From assembly GCA_036375275.1 (NCBI GenBank), contig DASUSF010000284.1:1-6925 (forward strand): a stretch of 6,925 nucleotides of DNA. Reading direction: 5' to 3'. The notes under the pieces are model-generated. The model was not told where the DNA came from and ran no database searches. It saw nothing but the letters and a program-made list of their open reading frames with translations. Each line of letters begins with the position of its first letter. The first letter of the stretch is position 1. Source of the stretch: DASUSF01 sp036375275 (GTDB lineage: Bacteria; Pseudomonadota; Alphaproteobacteria; Geminicoccales; Geminicoccaceae). A program made the position numbers and the translations under genes. Of the stretch, positions 1 to 6,011 are shown piece by piece.

Positions 1-1
1 C

Positions 2-841
2 GTCCTCACCAAGGATGCGATGGTCGCGGGCGTCCATTTCCTCGCGGACGACCCGGCCGGCGCGATCGCGCAGAAGCTGCTGCGCGTGAACCTGTCGGAT
101 CTGGCCGCGATGGGCGCCGATCCGCTCGGCTACCTGCTCGCCCTCGTCCGGCCCCGCGAGATCGACGAGGACTGGCTTCGCGCCTTCGTCGGCGGCCTCG
201 CCGAGGACCAGCGCGAGTTCGACGTCGCCATGCTCGGCGGCGACACGGTCTCGACCCCGGGCCCGCTCACCCTCAGCCTCACCGCGCTCGGAACGGTGCC
301 GGACGGGGAGGCGCTGCGCAGGAGCGGCGCCGAGGCCGGCCATGATCTCTGGGTCTCGGGCACCCTCGGCGATGCCGCGCTCGGTCTCGAGCTTCTCACC
401 GGAGACCTGAAGCTGGCGGCCGCCGCCACGGTCTTCCTGATCGACCGCTACCGGCGGCCGCAGCCCCGGCTCGCGCTGGGCGCCCGGCTGCGCGGCGTCG
501 CCGGCGCCGCGATCGACGTGTCCGACGGGCTGCTCGCCGACCTCGGCCACATCCTCGAAGCCTCCGAGGTCGGGGCGACGGTCGAGGCGGAGCGGCTGCC
601 GCTCTCGCTCGCCGCCCACGGCGCACCCGCGGCGCGCGAGGCGGCGCTGACCGGCGGCGACGATTACGAGATCCTGTTCAGCGCGCCCGAGCCGGCCCGC
701 GACCGGATCCTGGCGATCGGCCGGGAGCTGGCGCTGCCCCTGACCCGGATCGGCCGGATCGAGGCGATGCTGGGGCTGCGCACGATCGACGCCGACGGCC
801 GCCCGGTGATCGTGGGGCGCGCCGGCTGGACCCACTTCTGA
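2..841 (+). CDS. thiL: Thiamine-monophosphate kinase, 5'-truncated by window edge
   Basis: ThiL phosphorylates thiamine monophosphate with ATP to give thiamine diphosphate, the last cytoplasmic step of cofactor synthesis. The reading frame is open from base 2, so the true start lies outside the window; an in-frame ATG at base 20 is internal because the family motif TKDAMVAGVHF begins before it. Visible residues (279, counted from base 2) carry the AIRS/PurM-like kinase signatures in order: NLSDLAAMGA near 30-39, GGDTVS near 79-84, IDVSDGLL near 171-178 (Asp-rich metal/nucleotide site), TGGDDYEI near 217-224, and a family-typical C-terminal GWTHF ending. Full-length ThiL is about 320-330 residues, so roughly 50 N-terminal residues are missing, owing to the window cut and not to gene decay. 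A terminator-like hairpin follows the stop, suggesting this is the last gene of its transcription unit. Identification is firm. Confidence 0.96.
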   Translation, partial: VLTKDAMVAGVHFLADDPAGAIAQKLLRVNLSDLAAMGADPLGYLLALVRPREIDEDWLRAFVGGLAEDQREFDVAMLGGDTVSTPGPLTLSLTALGTVPDGEALRRSGAEAGHDLWVSGTLGDAALGLELLTGDLKLAAAATVFLIDRYRRPQPRLALGARLRGVAGAAIDVSDGLLADLGHILEASEVGATVEAERLPLSLAAHGAPAAREAALTGGDDYEILFSAPEPARDRILAIGRELALPLTRIGRIEAMLGLRTIDADGRPVIVGRAGWTHF

Positions 842-880
842 AGACACGGCTGCGGCCACGATCGGATGCCGGGTGACGAG

Positions 881-900
881 ACGCCCGGTCGGGCGTTCTT
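881..900 (+). terminator. Probable intrinsic terminator after thiL
   Basis: A perfect 6-bp GC-rich stem (ACGCCC at 881-886, GGGCGT at 891-896) encloses the tetraloop GGTC and can be extended by a G-U pair at the base. It is followed directly by the T-rich run TCTTCT. It lies 40 bases after the thiL stop and before the ribosome binding site of the next gene. The tail is interrupted by C, so efficiency is uncertain, but position and structure fit a Rho-independent terminator for the thiL unit. Confidence 0.6.
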
Positions 901-918
901 CTCCCGCCGCGGGGAACG

Positions 919-925
919 AAAGGAA
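919..925 (+). promoter_or_regulatory. Ribosome binding site of the VTT membrane protein
   Basis: AAAGGAA lies 4-5 bases before the ATG at 930. It favours this start over an in-frame upstream ATG at 873, which would begin within the bases just before the terminator-like hairpin and add a 19-residue stretch translated from that hairpin. Confidence 0.6.
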
Positions 926-929
926 CGCA

Positions 930-1691
930 ATGGCGACTCGAGCAGTGCGGGCACCCTGGCGGGAGCTCTTGACCGGACGGCGGTGCGCCGTGGCCGGCCT
1001 CGTCGTGCTCGCCATCATCGGCCTCCTCGTGCTCTGGAGCCTGCTCCCGGTCGGCGAATTGATCTGGCGCTTCACGAGCTGGATCCGCGACCTCGGCAAC
1101 CTCGGCTTCCTGGTCTTCGCCGGGCTGTTCGTGCTGGCCGTCCTGGTGATGGCGCCGGCGGCGGCGCTCTACATGGTGGCGGGGCTGCTCTACGACGTGC
1201 CCTGGGCGTTTCTGATCTCCCTCGTCGCCGGCACCGCAGGCTCGGTGCTCCAGTTCCTGATCGCCCGCTACCTCGCGCGCGACCGGGTGCGCCGGCTGGT
1301 CGCGAAGAGGAGGGAGTTCGAGGCGGTCGACCGAGCGGTCGAGGATGAATCGTGGAAGGTCGTGCTGTTGCTCCGCCTCGCCCCACTGGTCCCGGGCAAC
1401 ACCCAGGGCTGGCTGTTCGGTGCGACCCGGGTGTCGCTGCTCCAGTTCGCCTGGCCGACCGTGGTCGGGATCGTGCCGTGGGCGCTGCTGTTCGTCGGCA
1501 TCGGCTCGGCCGGCGCCGCCGCGCTCTACAACGGCGAGAGCCCGTTCGGCCCCTGGCAGTGGGCGCTGCTCGGCCTCGGTGTCGTGGCACTCGGCCTGAT
1601 CGTCCGGCTGGTCGGCCGACGCGCGAAGGCCAGGCTCGAGCGCATGGGGATCGACGGCGCGAGCCACCCCGCCAGCGCCGACCAGACCTGA
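930..1691 (+). CDS. VTT/TVP38-TMEM64 (DedA-like) integral membrane protein
   Basis: A 253-residue inner-membrane protein. Hydrophobic segments lie near residues 19-40, 59-88 (long, possibly a re-entrant pair), 92-114, 142-156, 168-195 and 207-230, with a basic N-terminus and a basic, hydrophilic C-terminal tail (RRAKARLERM onward). The VTT/SNARE-associated domain is seen in the small-residue helix GTAGSVLQFLIARYLARDRV (103-120 region) followed by the signature LLLRLAPLVPGNTQGWLFGATRV (146-168), where Arg149 and Pro152/Pro155 match the conserved core. Relatives in this superfamily act in lipid or undecaprenyl-phosphate translocation across membranes; for bacterial TVP38-like members the substrate is not settled, so no specific role is claimed. 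The ATG at 930 is preferred because of the AAAGGAA site before it. It follows a thiL terminator-like hairpin, so it probably has its own promoter; none is obvious. Confidence 0.88.
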   Translation: MATRAVRAPWRELLTGRRCAVAGLVVLAIIGLLVLWSLLPVGELIWRFTSWIRDLGNLGFLVFAGLFVLAVLVMAPAAALYMVAGLLYDVPWAFLISLVAGTAGSVLQFLIARYLARDRVRRLVAKRREFEAVDRAVEDESWKVVLLLRLAPLVPGNTQGWLFGATRVSLLQFAWPTVVGIVPWALLFVGIGSAGAAALYNGESPFGPWQWALLGLGVVALGLIVRLVGRRAKARLERMGIDGASHPASADQT

Positions 1692-1725
1692 TCCCGTAGG
1701 ACCGGGACCGCCTGCGAGCGGTTCC
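1692..1725 (+). other. Two overlapping hairpins downstream of VTT gene (possible terminator)
   Basis: Directly after the stop codon, TCCCG (1692-1696) can pair with CGGGA (1703-1707). A longer alternative stem pairs GGGACCGC (1704-1711) with GCGGTTCC (1718-1725), 8 bp including one G-U, around the loop CTGCGA. The two stems share bases 1704-1707, so they cannot form together. No T-run follows, so this is at best a weak or Rho-assisted terminator. The rest of the 158-bp gap (to 1849) contains a 10-bp palindrome CGCACGTGCG at 1731-1740 and no promoter I can defend. Confidence 0.35.
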
Positions 1726-1838
1726 GAAGTCGCACGTGCGCATTCGCGCCGGATCGGCGGGCCCGGCTGGCCGGCTTGATTCAGGTCATCGCGCGACCAT
1801 CGTCCCGCACCCCAGAAGAGCGCGCACACAGTCAGCAC

Positions 1839-1843
1839 AGGAG
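1839..1843 (+). promoter_or_regulatory. Ribosome binding site of the alcohol dehydrogenase
   Basis: AGGAG lies six bases before the ATG at 1850. It sets the start: the frame is open upstream to a GTG at 1736, but that extension has low-complexity, Arg/Pro/Ala-rich content without family similarity. Confidence 0.8.
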
Positions 1844-1849
1844 CTACGG

Positions 1850-2926
1850 ATGAGCGGCAGGATGCGGGCGACGATCTTCGTCGAGCGGGGCCGGATCGCC
1901 CTGGACGAGAAGCCGATCCCGGACGTCGGCCCCAACGAGGCGCTGGTGCGGATCACCACGACCACGATCTGCGGCACCGACGTGCACATCGTGAAGGGCG
2001 AGTACCCGGTCGCGAAGGGCCTCACCATCGGCCACGAGCCGGTGGGCGTGATCGAGAAGCTCGGCTCGGGCGTGGTCGGCTACCGCGAGGGTCAGCGGGT
2101 GATCGCCGGCGCGATCTGCCCGAGCGGCTACTCCAACGCCTGCCTCGACGGGCTGCACTCCCAGGACGGGCAGGGCGGTCGCCACGGCCTGAAGCCGCTC
2201 GGCGGCTGGCGCTTCGACAACACCATCGACGGCGCGCAGGCGGAGTACGTCCTGGTGCCGGACGCGATGGCGAACCTCGCGCCGGTGCCCGACGGCCTCA
2301 CCGACGAGCAGGTGCTGATGTGCCCGGACATCATGTCGACCGGGTTCGCGGGCGCGGAGGCGGCCGGGATCAGGATCGGCGACACCGTCGCGGTCTTCGC
2401 CCAGGGGCCGATCGGGCTCTGCGCCACCGCCGGCGCCAAGCTCCGCGGCGCGACCACGATCATCGTCGTCGACGCGGTGCCGGAGCGGCTCCAGATCGCG
2501 AAGCGGATGGGCGCCGACGTCACGATCGACTTCCGCGCGGTCGACCCGGTCGACGAGATCATGCGGCTCACCGACGGGCGCGGCGTCGACGTCTCGATCG
2601 AGGCGCTCGGCCTCCAGGAGACCTTCGAGAGCTGCCTCCGGGTCCTGAAGCCGGGCGGCACGCTCTCCAGCCTCGGCGTCTACTCGACCGACCTCAAGGT
2701 GCCGCTCGACGCCTTCCACGCCGGCCTCGGCGACAACAGGATCGTCACCTCGCTCTGCCCGGGCGGCAAGGAGCGCATGCGCCGGTTGATGAACGTGATC
2801 GACGGCGGCCGGGTCGATCTGGAGCCGCTCGTGACCCATCGCTTCAAGCTCGACGACATCGAGGCGGCGTACGAGCTGTTCGCGAACCAGCGGGACGGCG
2901 TCCTCAAGGTCGCCATCACGCCGTGA
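1850..2926 (+). CDS. Zinc-dependent medium-chain alcohol dehydrogenase
   Basis: A 358-residue cytoplasmic NAD(P)-dependent dehydrogenase of the TbADH/isopropanol-dehydrogenase-like and formaldehyde-dehydrogenase-like branch, oxidising an alcohol or polyol to an aldehyde or ketone; the substrate cannot be read from sequence. Catalytic zinc ligands are visible as Cys41 (ICGTD), His62 with Glu63 (GHEP) and Asp160 (CPDIM), the Cys/His/Asp set of TbADH rather than the Cys/His/Cys set of liver ADH. The four-cysteine structural zinc site is absent: the corresponding loop (about 87-120) has only Cys90 and Cys98. The Rossmann loop reads AQGPIG (184-189), and Asp208 ends the second beta strand (IIVVD), which favours NAD over NADP. 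The C-terminal SLCPGGKERMRRL (301-313) and LVTHRF are typical of this branch. Length is normal. Its stop is 6 bp from the stop of the convergent dehydratase. Confidence 0.93.
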   Translation: MSGRMRATIFVERGRIALDEKPIPDVGPNEALVRITTTTICGTDVHIVKGEYPVAKGLTIGHEPVGVIEKLGSGVVGYREGQRVIAGAICPSGYSNACLDGLHSQDGQGGRHGLKPLGGWRFDNTIDGAQAEYVLVPDAMANLAPVPDGLTDEQVLMCPDIMSTGFAGAEAAGIRIGDTVAVFAQGPIGLCATAGAKLRGATTIIVVDAVPERLQIAKRMGADVTIDFRAVDPVDEIMRLTDGRGVDVSIEALGLQETFESCLRVLKPGGTLSSLGVYSTDLKVPLDAFHAGLGDNRIVTSLCPGGKERMRRLMNVIDGGRVDLEPLVTHRFKLDDIEAAYELFANQRDGVLKVAITP

Positions 2927-2932
2927 TCCGGG

Positions 2933-4642
2933 TCAGGCGGGACCGCCGCGGAGAAAGCGGAAGTCGCAGCCCTCCGGCGCCTGCAGGATCTCGTCGTGGA
3001 GCAGGCGGGCGTAGCCGCGGGACGGCCGCGGGTGCGTCTCCGCGGGTGCCGGTTTCGCGAGGCGCCGCCGCTCGAACTCGGCCTCGTCGATGAGCAGGTC
3101 GAGGCGCCGCGCCGGGACGTCGAGGCGCACCCGGTCGCCGGTCTCGACCAGCGCGAGCGGCCCGCCCGCCGCCGCCTCGGGCGCCACGTGCAGGACGATC
3201 GTGCCGAACGCCGTGCCGCTCATCCGGGCATCCGAGATCCGGACCATGTCCTTGACGCCCCGGCTCGCGAGCTTCCGCGGGATCGGCAGGTAGCCCGCTT
3301 CCGGCATCCCGGGCGCCCCGATCGGCCCCGTGTTGCGCATGATCAGGACGTCGTCCGGCGTGACCTCGAGGTCCGGATCGTCGACCCGCGCCGCGAGGTC
3401 CCGGACGTTCTCGAACACCACGGCGCGGCCTTCGTGGCGGAGCAGGCGCTCGCTCGCCGCCGCCTGCTTGATCACCGCGCCGTTCGGGCAGAGGTTGCCG
3501 TACAGCACCGCCATGCTGCCGGAGGCGTAGAGCGGATCCTCGACCGGCCGGACCACGTCCTGGGGAAACGCGGGCGCCCGCTCGAGCAGGTCGCGCTGCG
3601 TCCCGCCGTCGATGGTCAGGCAGTCGAGGTGGAGATGGTCCTTCAGCTCGGCCCGGATGCGCGGAAAGCCGCCGGCGGCGTGCAGCTCCTGCATGTAGTG
3701 CCGGCCCGACGGCTTGAGGTCGACCAGCATCGGCGTCTCGCGCCCGAGCCGGTCGAAGCGGTCGAGGTCGATCTCGATCCCGAGCCGGCCCGCGATCGCG
3801 GTCAGGTGGATGATCGCGTTGGTCGAGCCGCCGATCGCGAGCAGCGTTGTCAGCGCGTTCTCGAACGCGCCCCCGGTCATGATCCGGTCCGGGCTCACAC
3901 CCTCGCTCGCGAGCGCGACGGCACGCGCCCCGGTCCGCTCGGCGTGCCGGATCCGCTCGCTGTAGACCGCCGGGATCGCGGCGCCGCCTTCGAGCATCAT
4001 GCCGAGCGCCTCGGCGCAGAGCGCCATCGTGCTGGCGGTGCCCATGACCATGCAGGTGCCGGTGGTCGGTCCGAGCTGGTCCGAGACCCGCCTGATCGCC
4101 TCCTGGTCGATCTCGCCCGCCCGGAACCGCGCCCAGTAGCGCCGGCAGTCGGTGCAGGCGCCGACCCGCTCGCCGTCGAGCGAGCCGGTGAGCATCGGCC
4201 CGGTGACCTCGAGGATCGCCGGCTTGTTCGCGCTCGCGGCCCCCATGAGCAGCGCCGGCACGGTCTTGTCGCAGCCGCCGATCAGGACGACGGCGTCCAT
4301 CGGCTGGGCCCGGATCATCTCCTCCGCGTCCATCGACATGAGGTTCCGGAGGTACATCGAGGTCGGGTGCGAGAAGCTCTCGTGCAGCGAGACGATCGGG
4401 AACTCGAAGGCGAGCCCGCCGGCCTGCGCCACGCCCCGCTTGATCGCCTCGATCAGCTGCGGGACGTTGCCGTGGCAGCTGTTGTAGGCGCTGCCGGTGT
4501 CGGTGATGCCGATGATCGGCCGGTCGATGGCCTCGTCCGAATAGCCCATCGACTTCAGGAAGACCTTGCGCAGGAACAGGGAGAAGGCGTCGTCGCCGTA
4601 GCTGGTCAGCCCCTTCTGGAACCCGCCGTCCCACTTCGCCAT
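2933..4642 (-). CDS. IlvD/Edd-family sugar-acid dehydratase (arabinonate dehydratase-like)
   Basis: A 569-residue iron-sulfur hydro-lyase that removes water from a sugar acid (aldonate) to give a 2-keto-3-deoxy acid. Counted from the ATG at 4642, the three cluster cysteines are Cys56 (NSCHGN), Cys124 (GGCDKT) and Cys197 (TGTCMVMGTASTM). Their spacing of 68 and 73 residues equals that remembered for Rhizobium L-arabinonate dehydratase (Cys59/127/200). Metal-site residues Glu88, Asp125 and Lys126 (carbamylated in the family) and the catalytic-base serine Ser475 (ARMSGTAFG) are also in place, as is the subfamily motif ACTDCRRYW. These features fit the pentonate/hexonate branch better than IlvD of branched-chain synthesis or Edd. 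An in-frame ATG at 4675 would add 11 residues but lacks a good ribosome site. The gene is divergent from the hydratase-like gene and convergent with the alcohol dehydrogenase. The exact sugar acid (arabinonate, fuconate, galactonate, xylonate) is not determined. Confidence 0.93.
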   Translation of the reverse strand: MAKWDGGFQKGLTSYGDDAFSLFLRKVFLKSMGYSDEAIDRPIIGITDTGSAYNSCHGNVPQLIEAIKRGVAQAGGLAFEFPIVSLHESFSHPTSMYLRNLMSMDAEEMIRAQPMDAVVLIGGCDKTVPALLMGAASANKPAILEVTGPMLTGSLDGERVGACTDCRRYWARFRAGEIDQEAIRRVSDQLGPTTGTCMVMGTASTMALCAEALGMMLEGGAAIPAVYSERIRHAERTGARAVALASEGVSPDRIMTGGAFENALTTLLAIGGSTNAIIHLTAIAGRLGIEIDLDRFDRLGRETPMLVDLKPSGRHYMQELHAAGGFPRIRAELKDHLHLDCLTIDGGTQRDLLERAPAFPQDVVRPVEDPLYASGSMAVLYGNLCPNGAVIKQAAASERLLRHEGRAVVFENVRDLAARVDDPDLEVTPDDVLIMRNTGPIGAPGMPEAGYLPIPRKLASRGVKDMVRISDARMSGTAFGTIVLHVAPEAAAGGPLALVETGDRVRLDVPARRLDLLIDEAEFERRRLAKPAPAETHPRPSRGYARLLHDEILQAPEGCDFRFLRGGPA

Positions 4643-4649
4643 CGCCCTG

Positions 4650-4655
4650 CCTCCC
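4650..4655 (-). promoter_or_regulatory. Ribosome binding site deciding the dehydratase start
   Basis: On the minus strand GGGAGG lies seven bases before the ATG at 4642. This is a near-consensus Shine-Dalgarno site and is the reason for preferring the MAKWDGG start over the in-frame ATG 33 bases further upstream. Confidence 0.75.
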
Positions 4656-4776
4656 GCGTCCGCTCGCCCGGACATGCTCTACACCGCCCACCCGCCGCCC
4701 GTCATCCCCACCTTCGCCCTGATCAGCCGCCCTTGCCGTGATTGGGCGCCGGCGGCAGGCTGGGCGCGCGACTTCC

Positions 4777-4782
4777 GGAGGG
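4777..4782 (+). promoter_or_regulatory. Ribosome binding site of the hydratase-like gene
   Basis: GGAGGG lies six bases before the ATG at 4789 and decides that start over an in-frame upstream ATG or alternative codon around 4738, whose extension lies in the divergent control region. Confidence 0.75.
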
Positions 4783-4788
4783 AAAGCC

Positions 4789-5550
4789 ATGGAACGGGAG
4801 CAGTGCATCGGTAGAGCGGCGGAACTCCTGCTTCGCGCCCGGCGGACCGGCGCGCGGCTGGGCGACGATGCGCTGTTCCATGCCTTCGGCACGGTCGAAG
4901 ACGTCTACGCGGTGCAGGACCGGGTGGTGGCCGAGGTCGGGCCGGTCGGGGCCTGGAAGGTCGGCGCCGCGACGCCCGACGCCGAGCCGGTGGCGGCGCC
5001 GATCTTCGCGGCCGACCTGTTCACCTCCCCCGCCCGGCCCGAGCCCGGGCGCTTCCACCGCTTCGGGATCGAGACCGAGATCGCCTACCGGTTCGGCCGC
5101 GACCTGCCGGGGCGGGACGACGCCTGGTCGCACGACGAGGTCATGGCTGCGGTCGACGCGGTCATCCCGGCGATCGAGATCGTCGACAGCCGGTGCGTCG
5201 CCTGCGAGCACCTCGACCCGCTCTGGAAGCTCGCCGACAACCAGATCAACGGCGGCCTCGTCACCGGCGAGCCGCGGACCACATGGCGGGACCACGACCC
5301 GCTCACCCAGCGGTTCCGGCTGACCGCCGGCGGGGCCCTCCTGATGGAGGGCGCCGGCGGCAACACGGCGGGCGATCCGCGCCGGCTGCTCACCTGGCTC
5401 GCGAACCACCTCGCCGCGCGCTGCGGCGGTCTGCGTGCGGGGCAGATCGTCACCACCGGCTCGCTGACCGGGCTCCGCTTCGTCGAAGCGGGCCAGCCGG
5501 TGGTCGCGGACCTTCCGGGTCTCGGGCGCGTCGAGGTGGTCTTCGCGTGA
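4789..5550 (+). CDS. 2-keto-4-pentenoate hydratase-like protein (MhpD type, FAH fold)
   Basis: A 253-residue cytoplasmic enzyme of the fumarylacetoacetase superfamily, closest in layout to MhpD/2-oxopent-4-enoate hydratases and 4-oxalocrotonate decarboxylases, which add water to or decarboxylate short 2-keto-enoic acids in a metal-dependent way. Visible signatures are Lys57 in GAWKVGA, the metal-binding pair Glu95 and Glu97 in GIETEIAYRF, a third acidic ligand Glu130 in IPAIEIVDSR, and a C-terminal VTTGSLTGL segment (221-229) where family members have a similar Gly-Ser/Ala-rich loop. Length matches the family (about 250-270). Its promoter region is shared with the divergent sugar-acid dehydratase, so a role in processing 2-keto acids made by that enzyme is plausible but inferred; aromatic meta-cleavage neighbours expected for classical MhpD are not in view. 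The gene ends in a 4-bp overlap with the following DUF188 gene. Confidence 0.85.
   Translation: MEREQCIGRAAELLLRARRTGARLGDDALFHAFGTVEDVYAVQDRVVAEVGPVGAWKVGAATPDAEPVAAPIFAADLFTSPARPEPGRFHRFGIETEIAYRFGRDLPGRDDAWSHDEVMAAVDAVIPAIEIVDSRCVACEHLDPLWKLADNQINGGLVTGEPRTTWRDHDPLTQRFRLTAGGALLMEGAGGNTAGDPRRLLTWLANHLAARCGGLRAGQIVTTGSLTGLRFVEAGQPVVADLPGLGRVEVVFA
5533..5539 (+). promoter_or_regulatory. Internal ribosome binding site for the DUF188 gene
   Basis: GAGGTGG, inside the end of the hydratase-like gene, lies seven bases before the GTG at 5547 and supports that non-ATG start. Confidence 0.6.
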
Positions 5551-6002
5551 CGACGATCTACGTCGACGGCGACGGCTGCCCGGTCAAGGACGAGGCGTAC
5601 CGGGTCGCCGGGCGCTACGGGCTCCACACCTTCGTCGTGGCGAACATGTGGCTCCGGGTGCCGGACAGCCCGCTGATCGAGCGGGTGATCGTGGAGGAGG
5701 GGCTGGACCGGGCCGACGACTGGATCGCGGAGCGGGCGGGGCCGGGCGACGTCGTGGTGACGAGCGACATCCCGCTCGCCGACCGCTGCGTCAAGGCGGG
5801 CGCGCGGGTGATCGCCCCGGACGGGCGGCCGCACACTCCGGAAACCATCGGCGGCACGCTGGCTGTCCGGAACCTCATGACCTCGCTCCGCGACGCGGGC
5901 GAGATCCGGGGCGGCGGGCGCCCGTTCACGAAGCAGGACCGCTCCCGCTTCCTGCAGGCGCTCGACGTCGCGATCCAGGCGATCCGCCGCACCGGGCGGT
6001 AG
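5547..6002 (+). CDS. YaiI/YqxD family protein (DUF188, UPF0178)
   Basis: A 151-residue cytoplasmic protein of a widespread family without established function. Conserved features in order are IYVDGDGCPVKDE at 4-16 (the family usually has VDADACPVK), VVANMWLRVP at 30-39, the acidic RADDWI at 55-60, VVTSDIPLADRC at 70-81, a TIGGTLAVRNLM segment at 100-111, and GGRPFTKQDRSRF at 123-135. The aspartates at 7, 9, 57/58 and 74 resemble the acidic cluster of PIN-like nuclease folds, but catalysis is not shown. The start is GTG, overlapping the upstream stop as GTGA, with a Shine-Dalgarno inside the upstream gene. This arrangement implies translational coupling and one transcript with the hydratase-like gene. 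Length is normal for the family. The first ATG in frame (5646) would remove the conserved N-terminal motif and is rejected. Confidence 0.92.
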   Translation: MTTIYVDGDGCPVKDEAYRVAGRYGLHTFVVANMWLRVPDSPLIERVIVEEGLDRADDWIAERAGPGDVVVTSDIPLADRCVKAGARVIAPDGRPHTPETIGGTLAVRNLMTSLRDAGEIRGGGRPFTKQDRSRFLQALDVAIQAIRRTGR

Positions 6003-6011
6003 CAAAATCTC

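Larger units (their letters stand above)
4643..4788. promoter_or_regulatory. Divergent upstream region shared by dehydratase and hydratase-like gene
   Basis: These 146 bp separate two divergently transcribed genes and must hold the promoters of both unless transcription comes from further away. The stretch is C-rich on the plus strand in its left half. The only notable symmetric element is the 8-bp palindrome CTGATCAG at 4719-4726, near the centre, which could be part of an operator. I cannot assign a -35/-10 pair on either strand with confidence. The function as a bidirectional control region is inferred from gene arrangement. Confidence 0.45.

Noticed and set aside
678..1838. 386-codon minus-strand frame across thiL end, VTT gene and intergenic region
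   Set aside because: The composition is Asp/Gln/His/Arg-rich and repetitive, typical of a frame shadow opposite a membrane-protein gene. It crosses two genes with clear functions.
1736..1849. 38-residue N-terminal extension of the alcohol dehydrogenase from a GTG
   Set aside because: The extension has no similarity to the family N-terminus, while the ATG at 1850 has AGGAG at ideal spacing and gives normal family length.
4643..4675. Alternative dehydratase start at the ATG at 4675
   Set aside because: No good Shine-Dalgarno precedes it, and the added residues MSGRADAGGRA look like translated leader. The downstream ATG has GGGAGG at seven bases.
2996..4741. 581-codon open frame on the plus strand, antisense to the dehydratase
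   Set aside because: It translates to a low-complexity Arg/Ala/Asp/His-rich sequence without any recognisable motif. Such long antisense frames are expected when GC-rich codons with G/C third positions are read on the other strand, and the dehydratase frame has all family motifs.
4733..4761. Possible -35/-10 pair TTGCCG and CAGGCT with 17-bp spacing upstream of the hydratase-like gene
   Set aside because: The -35 is acceptable but the -10 matches the consensus at only two of six positions, so this is not better than chance in such a region.
2916..4892. 658-codon minus-strand frame covering the dehydratase in another phase
   Set aside because: It is a shadow: Arg/Gly/Ala-rich with no family similarity, and it overruns the divergent control region and the start of the neighbouring gene.
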